DNA from: Kitasatospora cineracea
Lineage (GTDB): Bacteria > Actinomycetota > Actinomycetes > Streptomycetales > Streptomycetaceae
Assembly: GCF_003751605.1 (NCBI RefSeq)
Contig: NZ_RJVJ01000001.1
Coordinates: 5,146,001 to 5,210,000, forward strand
Direction: 5' to 3'
DNA length: 64,000 bases
Of the stretch, positions 20,339 through 28,391 are shown piece by piece. Every line of letters starts with the position of its first letter. The first letter of the stretch is position 1. A program made the translations under genes and the position numbers. The notes under the pieces are model-generated. The model ran no database searches. It had not been told where the DNA came from and saw nothing but the letters and a program-made list of their open reading frames with translations.

Positions 20339-20460
20339 GGGGGACTCCTGGGGTGAGGCTCGGGGCGGGGCCGGAGAAGGAGAAGAGAGGGCCGGAGCAG
20401 GTTCGGTGGGGGCGCGGGGGGAGCGCTTCGTACCGGGGACGGCCGGCTCGGTGCCCGGAC

Positions 20461-20548
20461 GCTAACAGCTGCACTGACTAGCTTTCAATATCCTTGCATC
20501 AGATTGATGTATTTTATTTGGCAAGTTTTCATTGATCTGATGCAAGTC
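20461..20548. promoter_or_regulatory. Promoter/operator element with 12-bp inverted repeat, shared with the 44.7 kb site
   Basis: CTTGCATCAGAT (20493-20504) is the exact reverse complement of 20535-20546 across a 30-bp AT-rich spacer. Leftward of it, TTCAATA (20484) and GCTAACAG (20461) read on the minus strand as TTGAAA and a TGTTAG, possible -35 and -10 boxes for the phospholipase. The same order and spacing recur at 44729-44816. CTTGCA/TGCAAG half-sites resemble those of MalR-type LacI repressors. Confidence 0.55.
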
Positions 20549-20628
20549 TGGCTGAGGTGAGGGTGCCGACGGCGCACCAGCGGGATCGGTGTGCTGGCAG
20601 CTACCGGCGGGTCCCCGGGAGTGCGTGC

Positions 20629-21570
20629 CTAGCCGATGGTGATCGCGTCGATGTCGGGGGCGTACGCGGTGTCGTTGTGGAACTTGACGGTGTTGGCGCC
20701 CGCGTTCAGCGGGACCGTCACGGTGCTGGTGGTCGGCTTCGACCAGTCGGTCCCGGTCAGGGTCACCTGGGTGTCCGAGCCGCCGTTGACACTGACGAAG
20801 AGCGACCGGGTCCCGCTCAGCTCGTAGGTGATGGCCATCGGCTGGTTGCCGGCGGCCGCCGCCGTGACGTTGTTGACGACCAGGTAGTTGGCCGGGGTGT
20901 TCCCGATGTCGCCCATGGTCTGGCCACCGGAGCAGGCCGTGCAGGCGCGGGGGGCCGCGGCGCCGCTTCGCGTGTTGCCGGCGGCTTCCGCCTCGTAGGT
21001 GACGCTGCCGCAGGCCAGCTGGGCGTCGGCCCAGTCCGCGTGGTCGTAGTCGATGCCGTCACGGGCGTCGGTGACCCGCAGTTCGAGTTCCTTGACGCCG
21101 GTGGTCGACGCGGACAGGTGGGTGGCCGCCTGGCCGCCCTGCTTGACACCGCTGGTGGTCAGGAGCCTGCCGTCGCCGTAGACCTGGAAGCTGACGGAAC
21201 CGTTGGCGCCGACCTCGTCGTCGACGCCGACCTGCGCGGAGAAGTTGCGGCAGGCCCCTCCCAGCCACAGGTGGACCCCGGAGTCGGCGTGGGTGCCGAT
21301 GCCCTTGCCGTAGGCGGTGCCGCCGATGGTCAGCGCGTTCCCGTCGACCGAGGAGTCGGTGCGGACCGTTCCCCAGCCGGTGGAGAAGGCCAGCCGGGGA
21401 AGGTCCCCGGCGGAGTGCGTTCCGGCGGACGGAGCGGTGGCGTTCGTGGTGCCGGCGCTGCTCACCTCGTACATCACCACGCCGTGCGAGGGCACCGAGG
21501 CCATTCGTAGAAGGGGCGGACGGCCTCGGTCACGGTCGGCGGACGGTGCTCCAGGGCTCGTTGCCGGCAT
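20629..21570 (-). pseudogene. 3' remnant of a GH27 alpha-galactosidase: sandwich end, NPCBM and CBM35-like modules
   Basis: The open frame starts with junk, then reads SVPSHGVVMYEV, which matches the very end of the GH27 sandwich in the gene at 3807 (VPPHGTAMFRL). It continues into an NPCBM module (IGTHADSGVHLWLGG, VGVDDE, DYDHADWADAQLACG). A second beta-sandwich starts YEAEA and ends AYAPDIDAITIG, which resembles CBM35/CBM6-type modules. No catalytic barrel is present and no credible start or ribosome-binding site exists. I read it as the surviving 3' end of a deleted alpha-galactosidase gene, intact to its natural stop. Confidence 0.7.
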
Positions 21571-21640
21571 CCGAGCAGTCCCAGACGATCAGCGGGGTGC
21601 CGTCCGCGCTGCGCGTATTCGCCATTGTTGACGCCGGTGC
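21510..21640 (-). pseudogene. CBM13 (ricin-type) remnant at a frameshifted junction
   Basis: Between the GH27 and GH63-like fragments, a different minus frame reads NTRSADGTPLIVWDCSDAG followed by NEPW, which is a recognisable ricin-B repeat. It is out of frame with both neighbours. It shows that material from a third lectin-bearing gene lies in the junction. Confidence 0.5.
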
Positions 21641-22668
21641 CGGTGGCCGATTCGTACACTTCTCCCGGATCGGGGCGTTGCCGCCGAAACGATACCGTTC
21701 GAGGCCTGCGGCACTGAAGGGGACTGGTCGGGCCAGGCGCTGCCGTGGGTGTAGTCGCCGTGTTTGTAGAGCGCGTCGGTGCCGAGGCGGGTGTCGTGGA
21801 AGTAGTTGGTGGCGGGGTCGAACACGGCGCCCTGGGTTTTCCCGTCCAGGTCCGTGGTCTTGGCTTCGAAGGCTGAGGCGTCGTCGCTCTTGCCGGGGAC
21901 GGCGGTGATCCGGGCCGGGCCGCAGTCGCTGTTGGCCATGAAGGCGTTGAGGCCGACGGACTCCTGGTTGAGGGAGCAGCCGATCAGGTTGCCGTTCTCG
22001 TCGGTGTCGTGCAGGCCCTTACCGACGTCGAAGCGGAGTTCGGAGTCTCTGCCGCTCTCCTGCGCGGCGGCGGTCAGGGCCCAGGAGTTGCTGTCGGCGG
22101 TGGGGGTGGTGCCGTACCCGAGGAGGCAGTTGTGGTCGTGGTCGCGCTTGTGCAGCCACCAGTCGTGCTCGGCGACGGGCCTGGAGCGCATCTCGGCCAG
22201 GAAGTTCTTGTCCTGCCCGGCCCGGTGGACCTGCCAGGTGGCCCAACCCTCTAGTAGGGGCTTGGTGTTGAGCAGGCCGGAGTGCCCGGGGCCGGCGGCA
22301 GGGGTGCGGAAGCCGACCACGTCGGGGGTCATCCCGGCGTCGTTGCCGCCGGCGATCTGGTGCTCGAACTTCTGGCGCAGCACGTCGGCGGCCGACGCCG
22401 GGTCGAAGGCGTCCGTGACGGCCTCTGCTTCGACGGAGCGTTCGGCGTCGTCGAAGGTGTGCGTCTCGGTCCAGGCCAAGGCGGTGGGCTTGGCGGAGAC
22501 GGACAGCGGACTGCGCCGGGTGGTGGCCGGGCGCAGCAGGGTGCCCGGCCAGGAGACGTTCAGCCGGTGGAGGCTGGTGACGGACGCGTTCGCCTGAATC
22601 GGCTCGGTGTACTGGGCGGTGAAGCGTGCCCCGGTCGCGAGGAATCCGAGCAGTGAACTGGCTCGCAT
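21589..22668 (-). pseudogene. Truncated (alpha/alpha)6 glycosidase fragment, GH63-like
   Basis: From ATG 22668 (GGAG 8 nt upstream) the frame reads about 340 residues, then becomes arginine-rich and loses sense after DQSPSVPQASNG. The middle resembles the GH63/YgjK catalytic core: LLEGWATWQVHRA, HDWWLHKRDHDHNCLLGYG and GCSLNQESVGLNAFMANSD. The family's C-terminal core and a normal signal peptide are absent. A GAAC-type operator sits upstream at 22727, so this was probably once a regulated secreted glycosidase. It is now decayed. Confidence 0.65.
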
Positions 22669-22726
22669 GTGACAACTCCAGTTCAGGTGGGGGGAGTTGG
22701 CGGGAGTCAAAGACCGGGCCGTAAGT

Positions 22727-22750
22727 TAACGCAAATGAACACCGGTGAGG
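22727..22750. promoter_or_regulatory. TAAC/GAAC/GAGG 10-bp repeat, candidate DeoR site upstream of the GH63-like pseudogene
   Basis: TAAC (22727), GAAC (22737) and GAGG (22747) follow at exact 10-bp steps in the orientation of the 5991 site. The first and third repeats each differ from GAAC. It lies 59 bp upstream of ATG 22668. Confidence 0.4.
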
Positions 22751-22904
22751 CATGCCTGTGTCAAAATTTGGGGCAGGGGCTTGCGGCGGAGACTCCTGAT
22801 CTGTCCCAATTTTCTCTGTTTCAAGCAGGATTGATGTTCCTGTGGGTTGCTCCTACGGTTGTTCGGAACCGTTGTCTTCAGTGTGGGTACGTGGGAAAGT
22901 CGGT

Positions 22905-22939
22905 GCGCCGCCCCGGCCGGCCCTCGGCCGGGGCGGCGC
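22905..22939 (-). terminator. Perfect 15-bp hairpin after the Gfo/Idh/MocA gene
   Basis: GCGCCGCCCCGGCCG (22905-22919) is complementary to 22925-22939 with a 5-nt loop, 5 nt from the stop codon at 22945. Confidence 0.75.
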
Positions 22940-22944
22940 GCTGC

Positions 22945-23841
22945 TCAGTAGCCGGTCGGCACGGGCTGCCCGGTGCGGGCGGCCGCGTAGCCGGCCGTGA
23001 CGATCCGCAGGGCGCGCAGGCCCGCTTCGCCGTCGGGGACGTCGACGGCGCCCTCGGCCGGGCCGTGCAGAAAGGTGCTGAGCAGGGCGTGGTCGAGGTC
23101 GGGGCTCCAGGCGTGCACGGTGGAGCGGCGGTTCGCTTCGTCGTAGCCGCTGACCAGCTGACCGGAGGCGGTGAGTTCGACGGTGGCCTTCTCGCCGACC
23201 ACCCGCAGCTCGACGTCGCTCCAGTGGGGGTGGTGAAGAGGCTGGCTCCAGCTGCAGTCGATGGTGGCGTGGGTGCCGTCGAGCAGGTCGGCGACGTGCA
23301 CGGTGTGGTCCATCAGGGCGCCGCCGCCCGCGAGTTCGTGATCGGAGAACCAGGCCCGGGTGTCATCGGTGAGCCGGCCGAAGTTGGCGCCGCGCACCGC
23401 GAGGATCCGGCCGCGCTGCCCGGAGCGGGCGTCGGCCCGCAGCGCGGCGTAGGCGGGGCCGAAGCGCGCCGGGTGGGCGACGGCCAGGCGCACGCCCGCG
23501 GCGGCGCAGGCGTCGATCATGGCGCGGGCGTCCTCGGGGGTTGTGGCGTGCGGCTTCTCGCACAGCATGTCCGCGCCGTGCCGGGCGGCGAGTTCGACCA
23601 GCTCGCGGTGGCGGGCGTTCTCGGCGCAGACGACGACCGCGTCGGGCTGCCAGGCGAACAGGTCCTCGTAGCTGAGTGCGTAGGCGACTCCGAGGTGGTC
23701 GGCGAGTTCCTTGCCGCGCAGGTGTTCGGGATCGGTGCCGTCGGGGTCGGCGATGAGCAGTTCGACGCCGTCCATGTCGCGCAGCAGCGCGGCGTAGGAC
23801 AGGGCGTGGGTGTGGGCGAACGGCAGCAGGCCGACCTTCAT
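22945..23841 (-). CDS. Gfo/Idh/MocA-family oxidoreductase (downstream member of a pair)
   Basis: 298 aa from ATG 23841, which has a strong GAGGAGGCGCG leader. The N-terminal Rossmann region is degenerate (MKVGLLPFAHTHALSY has no glycine fingerprint) but keeps DAVVVCAENARHRELV and CEKPHATTPEDAR, with the EKP lysine conserved. The C-terminal domain has LAGGGALMDHTVHVADLL. It probably oxidises or reduces a sugar or cyclitol with NAD(P). Because of a 13-bp duplication at its ribosome-binding site, it is now also in frame with the upstream paralogue, forming one 580-codon open frame. Independent initiation at 23841 still looks strongest. Confidence 0.75.
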   Translation of the reverse strand: MKVGLLPFAHTHALSYAALLRDMDGVELLIADPDGTDPEHLRGKELADHLGVAYALSYEDLFAWQPDAVVVCAENARHRELVELAARHGADMLCEKPHATTPEDARAMIDACAAAGVRLAVAHPARFGPAYAALRADARSGQRGRILAVRGANFGRLTDDTRAWFSDHELAGGGALMDHTVHVADLLDGTHATIDCSWSQPLHHPHWSDVELRVVGEKATVELTASGQLVSGYDEANRRSTVHAWSPDLDHALLSTFLHGPAEGAVDVPDGEAGLRALRIVTAGYAAARTGQPVPTGY

Positions 23842-23867
23842 CGCGCCTCCTCCTCGCGCCTCCTCCT
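23842..23867. repeat. 13-bp perfect tandem duplication at a gene junction
   Basis: CGCGCCTCCTCCT occurs twice head to tail at 23842-23854 and 23855-23867. On the coding (minus) strand it duplicates the Shine-Dalgarno region. With a single copy, the upstream gene would end GCG CGA TGA, overlapping the downstream ATG as ATGA. With two copies the stop is shifted out of frame and the genes read through. Confidence 0.9.
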
Positions 23868-24834
23868 CGTGGATCTGGTCGATCGGGTCGGTGAGGGCCG
23901 GGGCGACGGTGCGGCCGGTGCGGGCGGACTCGCGGGCGGGGCGGCCGGTGGCGGCGGCGGTGGCGAAGTCGCGTAGCTCGGCGGTGTACGGGTTCTCGGT
24001 GAGCCAGGAGGCGGGGATCCGCTCGTCCTCGCCCGGTCCGGCGGCGAGTTCGGCGGTGACCCGGAACGCGGCGGTGTCGGCGGTGTCGTGCTGCAGGACG
24101 CCGTCCGACCCGGCCACCCGGAAGGTGGTGCGGAACGGGGTGCCGGGTTGGCCCCACAGGCCGTGCACGTAGCTGACCGCGCCGCTCACGTGGGTGAGCA
24201 CGGCGGTGCCCGCGGCGATCCGGACGCCGTTCTCGGTGCTTTCCCACACCTCGGCGTGCACCCGGCCGACCTCGCCGGCCAGTGACCGGGCGTAGTCGAA
24301 GTCGTGGATCATCTGGTCGGTGAGGATGCCGCCGGGCTGCTCGTCGTTGTGGAACCAGGCCGCCCAGGTCGGGTAGGCGGTGGCGCGGGTGAAGCACAGC
24401 ACGGCGGGGGTGCCGACGGTGCCAGCCGTGACGGCCCGGTGTAGCGCCTCGTGCTCGGGAAAGTAGCGCACCACGTGGGCGGGGAACAGGTGGACCCCGG
24501 CGTCATCGGCGGCGGCCGCGGCCTCCTCAGTGTCCTCGATGCTCATCGCCAGCGGCTTCTCGCGGACGACGTCGCGCCCGGCGCCGACAGCGGCGAGGAC
24601 CAGCTTCTTGTGGGTGCCGGTGGGCGTGCAGACGTCCACCAGTTCGCACTGCGCGAGCAGGTTCGCCAGCGAGGCGGCGGCGCTCACCCGGTGCGGGGCG
24701 CTGGCCGCGGCGAGGCGGGCGTGGCGGCCGCCCGCGGATTAGAGGACGACCCGGACGCCGAGTGCGATCCATGATTCGAGGTGCGTCTGCGCCATGACGC
24801 CGGCGCCGATCAGGCCCACATCGAGGTCCAGCAT
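23842..24834 (-). pseudogene. Gfo/Idh/MocA oxidoreductase interrupted by an in-frame TAA at codon 32
   Basis: From ATG 24834 the frame reads MLDLDVGLIGAGVMAQTHLE, a proper Rossmann fingerprint, then hits TAA at 24739-24741. The same frame continues immediately with the rest of the family: VDVCTPTGTHKKLV, VVREKPLAMS and LTDQMIHDFDYARSLAGEV. The paralogue at 16713 has tyrosine (LYSPDG) at the stop position, so one base change explains it. Restart at a GTG (24687) would remove the nucleotide-binding fold. The 3' end is also altered by the 13-bp duplication. I consider it a recent pseudogene or a sequencing error. Confidence 0.75.
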
Positions 24835-25036
24835 GTTCCCTGTCTTCCGGATGCGGTGGTGGTCGGGCCCGGTGCCCGCCGCCGAAGCGGTTCGGGCACC
24901 GGGCAGTGCGGGGGCGCGGTCAGTCGGTGGCGGTCGCGCTCGGCGTGTTGCGGGTCGTCCCGGACTGCTTCGACCGGGACTTGTCCGAGTTCCCAGGCGG
25001 CGGGCGGCCCGGCGCCGGACGGTCCGCGGGTGCGGC

Positions 25037-26032
25037 TCACCGGTCGGCCGGGCACCGGCCGGTGGAGGACCGGACGGTCAGCAGCAGCGCCGGGGCGGGG
25101 ACAGCGGTGCGCGGGTCCGCGCCGGAGAGCAGTGCGACCAGGGCTGCGACGGCCGCCGCCCCCAGGACGGCGGACGGCGCGGCCAGCGTACTGAGGGCCG
25201 GGACCAGACGGTCGGCCGCCGGGCAGTCGCCCCCCGCCAGCACCGAGAGCTCGCCCGGCACGTCCAGGCCGAGCCCGGCGGCCGCATCCAGCATCCCCGC
25301 GGCCTGGGCGAAGGAGGACGTGAAGACCGCGGTCGGCATCGCCCGGGCGGAGCGCAGCGCGGCCAGGCCGCGGGCGCCGCCCTGCTCGTCCCCCCGCTGC
25401 CGGGTGACCGTCGGCTCGGGCAGGCCCAGCGCGCGGCAGCGTCCGGCGAAGGCCGCGTCCCGGCCGTCGCTGTCCGGACCCGCCGCGGCCTCGACCAGGC
25501 CCAGCCGGCGGTGGCCCAGGCCGGCCAGGAAGTCCACCGCGCCCCGGGCCGCCCCGGCGGCGTCCACCGAGACGGCCGCCCGGCCCGGCCGCCCGGCCCC
25601 GTCCAGGACGACCGCGGGCAGCCGCCCGAGGCCCAGCGTCTCCACCGCGCCCGCCGCGCCCGGGCCGACCACCACTCCGTCGACCGTGCCGGGACCGACG
25701 GCCGCCTGCGGCGCGCCCGGTGACGACCCGTCACCCACTTCCTCGACCACCAGCGCCGCGAGGCCCAGGCCGAGTGCCTGCCGGGTGGCCCCGGCGACGG
25801 CCGCCGCCCAGTACGGATCGGACAGTGGAGGTCCGACCAGGGCGATGGTCCCGGTGCGCCGGGGTGCGGGTGACCGGGCAGGCCGCAGGGGGTGCGGAAG
25901 CGACCCGGCGTTCTCCCGGGCCCAGACCCGGGGGCCGGGGGCGCCGCCGGGTGCGAGGGCGGTCGTCGGCCCGGAGGCGCCCGGGGCGGTGGCCGCGTGC
26001 CCCAGCAGGAGGCGGGGGAAAGCGTCGGTCAT
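25037..26032 (-). CDS. LacI/PBP1-like ligand-binding protein lacking a DNA-binding domain
   Basis: 331 aa. Residues from about 60 onward follow the effector domain of LacI/GalR regulators: TGTIALVGPPLSDPYW, VDGVVVGPG, DFLAGLGHRRLGLVEA and GGDCPAADRLVPALSTL. The first 58 residues are Pro/Gly/Ala-rich and contain no helix-turn-helix. No signal peptide or lipobox is present, so it is not a transporter subunit. The usual LacI hinge and HTH are missing, and no HTH is encoded in frame upstream. It may be a truncated regulator or a ligand-binding decoy. A GntR-type palindrome lies 85 bp upstream, placing it in that regulon. Confidence 0.6.
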   Translation of the reverse strand: MTDAFPRLLLGHAATAPGASGPTTALAPGGAPGPRVWARENAGSLPHPLRPARSPAPRRTGTIALVGPPLSDPYWAAAVAGATRQALGLGLAALVVEEVGDGSSPGAPQAAVGPGTVDGVVVGPGAAGAVETLGLGRLPAVVLDGAGRPGRAAVSVDAAGAARGAVDFLAGLGHRRLGLVEAAAGPDSDGRDAAFAGRCRALGLPEPTVTRQRGDEQGGARGLAALRSARAMPTAVFTSSFAQAAGMLDAAAGLGLDVPGELSVLAGGDCPAADRLVPALSTLAAPSAVLGAAAVAALVALLSGADPRTAVPAPALLLTVRSSTGRCPADR

Positions 26033-26116
26033 GGCGGTCTTCTCCTCGTCCGGCCGGGCCGCGGGGCCCTCGGTGCACGGGACCGGGGCTCGCGGGTGGC
26101 GAGCGATGGGTCGAAA

Positions 26117-26141
26117 TTGATCGTATAACAGATACGATCAA
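26117..26141. promoter_or_regulatory. GntR-type palindrome, 10-bp arms (site a)
   Basis: TTGATCGTAT (26117-26126), AACAG, ATACGATCAA (26132-26141) is a perfect inverted repeat with the GTAT-N5-ATAC core found at six other places here. It is upstream of the LacI-like gene on the minus strand. Confidence 0.7.
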
Positions 26142-26156
26142 TGGGGCAGGCGGCGG

Positions 26157-27257
26157 TCAGCACCCGAGCGCCAGGACGGCGGGCTTGAAGGCGAGTACGG
26201 CCTGGTCGTCGTCCCGGCTCCGGGACCAGCGGGCGGTGTCGTCCCCCAGGAACCCCGCGACCTCGGCGGGGTCGTGCCCGCCGCCGCCGAAGCGGGCGGC
26301 CAGCCGGTCGAGGACCGGGTAGAACGTCCCGTCGGCGTTCCGGGCCTCGCTGATCCCGTCGGTGTGGGCTACCAGCACCTCGCCGGGGCGCAGCCGGTGC
26401 GTCACGGCGGTGGCCGCCCGGTCCGGGAGCAGCCACCCCAGGCCCAGCGGGGGAGCGGTGGCGGTCTCCAGCGGCCGGACGCCGCCCGGGCCGAGCACGA
26501 TGGGCCGCGGGTGCCCGCGGTCGACCAGCCGTACCTCGTCCGATCCGGCCGGGAACTCCAACAGCAGTGCGGTGACGAAGAGTTCGGGATCGGCGTCAAG
26601 GCCCCGGCGGCTGCGGGCCAGTCCGAGCTCCAGCCGCTGCGCCAGCAGCGCCAGGTCGGGCCACTCGTGGGCCGAGACCCGGAAGGCGCCCAGCACGGCC
26701 GCGGTCGTCCGCACCGCGCCGATGCCCTTGCCGCGCACGTCGCCGATGATCGCGCGCACGCCGAAGGGGGTCTCGCACACGTCGTACAGGTCGCCGCCGA
26801 CCGGTGCCCCGCCCGCCCCGGCCGCGTGGAAGCCCGCGGCGCGCAGGTGACCGACCAGCGGCGGCACCGGGTGCAGCAGGGTCCGCTGCATGGCCTCGGC
26901 GACCGCGTCGGCCCGCCGCACCCGCTGCTGGGCGCGCTGCCGCTGCCGGGCCAGCCAGGTGCTCGCCGCGCCGATCAGCGCGGTGGCCAGGTAGAGCGAG
27001 AGGTGGTGCTCCTCGACCAGGTGGCCCGGGCGCAGGGCGGAGAAGGCCAGCTGGAACGCCAGGCAGACGAGGGCCAGCAGTGCGGTGGTGCGCGGGCCGC
27101 GGCTCGCCGCGGCGAGCGGGGGGACGCCGGCCAGCAGGAAGCTGACCGGCTCGATCCCGCCCAGCAGGCCCTGCTGGAGGGCCTCGGCCCCGAGGGCGGC
27201 GGCCGGGAACCACCACTCCCAGCGCCGCCAGGCGGTTCGGCGGGTGAGGACTGCCAT
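26157..27257 (-). CDS. Membrane-anchored PP2C/SpoIIE-type serine phosphatase
   Basis: 366 aa from ATG 27257, which has AGGAG upstream; the longer frame to 27386 has a low-complexity Arg/Pro extension. Three or four hydrophobic segments at about 10-120 are followed by a short linker (RQRQRAQQRVRRADAVAEAMQ) and a SpoIIE domain (about 140-366) with VGGDLYDV, IIGDVRGKGI, FVTALLLEF and VLVAHTDGISEAR. This is the common Streptomyces type of membrane RsbU-like phosphatase for anti-anti-sigma proteins. There is no functional link to the sugar genes beyond position. Confidence 0.88.
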   Translation of the reverse strand: MAVLTRRTAWRRWEWWFPAAALGAEALQQGLLGGIEPVSFLLAGVPPLAAASRGPRTTALLALVCLAFQLAFSALRPGHLVEEHHLSLYLATALIGAASTWLARQRQRAQQRVRRADAVAEAMQRTLLHPVPPLVGHLRAAGFHAAGAGGAPVGGDLYDVCETPFGVRAIIGDVRGKGIGAVRTTAAVLGAFRVSAHEWPDLALLAQRLELGLARSRRGLDADPELFVTALLLEFPAGSDEVRLVDRGHPRPIVLGPGGVRPLETATAPPLGLGWLLPDRAATAVTHRLRPGEVLVAHTDGISEARNADGTFYPVLDRLAARFGGGGHDPAEVAGFLGDDTARWSRSRDDDQAVLAFKPAVLALGC

Positions 27258-27710
27258 GCCTGTCGCTCCTGTCGGGCCCGCGGCCGGTGCGCCGCGGCGG
27301 CGCCTTCGGCCGGCGGCAGGCCCAGGACCGCGCCGCGAGGGGCGGGCCCGCTTTCCACGGTCGGCGGGGAGGGGTGGTGGAAACAATGCGGGGCCGGGTT
27401 CTTGGGGGTGCCCAACAAATCGGGGCCGCCGCCGTTCCCGCCGGTCGGCGGCCCCGGTCCGGCTCCGAGTGCGGCGGAGCCGGAGGGGCGGGCGCGCGGG
27501 GCGGGCGGGACGCGGCGGGAGCGCTCGTCCTCGCGGGCCCGGACGCCCGCGCCGGGTGTCGGCCGTACTGGCCGTCGACCCTCATCCGGGCCTCGGGCGC
27601 GACACCCAGCTAATATACGATATACCTTTTGAGGGGGTGAAGCAACGCCGGTCCGGCGACCTGGCGGGTGAGCGGCCGGGCCGGCGGGCCGATCCCCTAC
27701 GGTGTAGGGC
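27258..27710. promoter_or_regulatory. Gene-free divergent region with GntR-type site b at 27613-27625
   Basis: ATATACGATATAC at 27613-27625 is a GTAT-N5-ATAC relative (reverse strand GTATATCGTATAT) in an AT-rich island 86 bp upstream of the first GntR gene. The rest is GC-rich spacer in which I see no gene. A TACGGT hexamer at 27698-27703, 7 nt before the ATG, could be a -10 for a leaderless transcript, though no good -35 is visible. Confidence 0.55.
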
Positions 27711-28367
27711 ATGAACAGCTGGGCGAAGTCGCTGCCGGTGGCCAAGAGCAAGGCCGACCTGGCCTACGAGAGCCTGCACCGGGCGATCGCCGGGGGCGAT
27801 CTGAAGCCGGGCGAGCGGGTCAACATGGACGAGCTGTCCCGGGCGCTCGGGGTCAGCAAGATCCCGATCCGGGAGGCCGTCAAGCGGTTGGAGGCCGACG
27901 GGCTGCTGGTCACCCGGCCGCACGCGGGTCCGGTGGTCGCCGGGGTGGACGCCGCCGAGATGCGCGGGGTGTTCCTGGCCCGCGAGGCCATTGAGACGCT
28001 GGTCGCCGAACTCGCCGCCGCCCGGATCACCGAGGAGCAGCTCGCCGAGCTGGCGGAGGTCCACGCGGGGATGCGCGCCGCCCTCGCCGCGGGCGGCACC
28101 GAGCAGTTGGCCGAGCTCAACTCCCGCTTCCACCGCGTCCTCGCCGAGGCCGCGGGCTACCGGGTGCTGGCCGAGCTGACCGACCAACTGCTGCTGACCG
28201 TGCGCCGCTACCGGGTGGCCGCGCCGCTGGACACCGCCAGCTGGGAGACCGTCGCCGCCGAGCACGAGGCGCTGCTGACGGCGGTGCGCTCGCGCGACCC
28301 GCGGGCCGCGGCGGACGCCGCCCGGCGGCACATGCGCTCCCAGGCCGCCCAGGAACCGGCGGCGTAG
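27711..28367 (+). CDS. GntR-family (FadR/FCD subfamily) regulator 1
   Basis: 218 aa. The winged HTH is at about 12-78 (SLHRAIAGGDLKPGERVNM, LGVSKIPIREAVKRLEADG). The FCD effector domain spans about 85-210, with LAREAIETLVAELAAARI, a histidine in NSRFHRVLAEAAG and a C-terminal EHEALLTAVRSRDP. There is no ribosome-binding site before ATG 27711, so a leaderless start is possible. It is strikingly similar to the regulator at 29911 over its whole length, pointing to a recent duplication. FCD regulators of this type control aldonate and uronate catabolism, which suits the genes that follow. Confidence 0.9.
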   Translation: MNSWAKSLPVAKSKADLAYESLHRAIAGGDLKPGERVNMDELSRALGVSKIPIREAVKRLEADGLLVTRPHAGPVVAGVDAAEMRGVFLAREAIETLVAELAAARITEEQLAELAEVHAGMRAALAAGGTEQLAELNSRFHRVLAEAAGYRVLAELTDQLLLTVRRYRVAAPLDTASWETVAAEHEALLTAVRSRDPRAAADAARRHMRSQAAQEPAA

Positions 28368-28391
28368 GGCGCCCCACGGCCCCCTCCGGCG

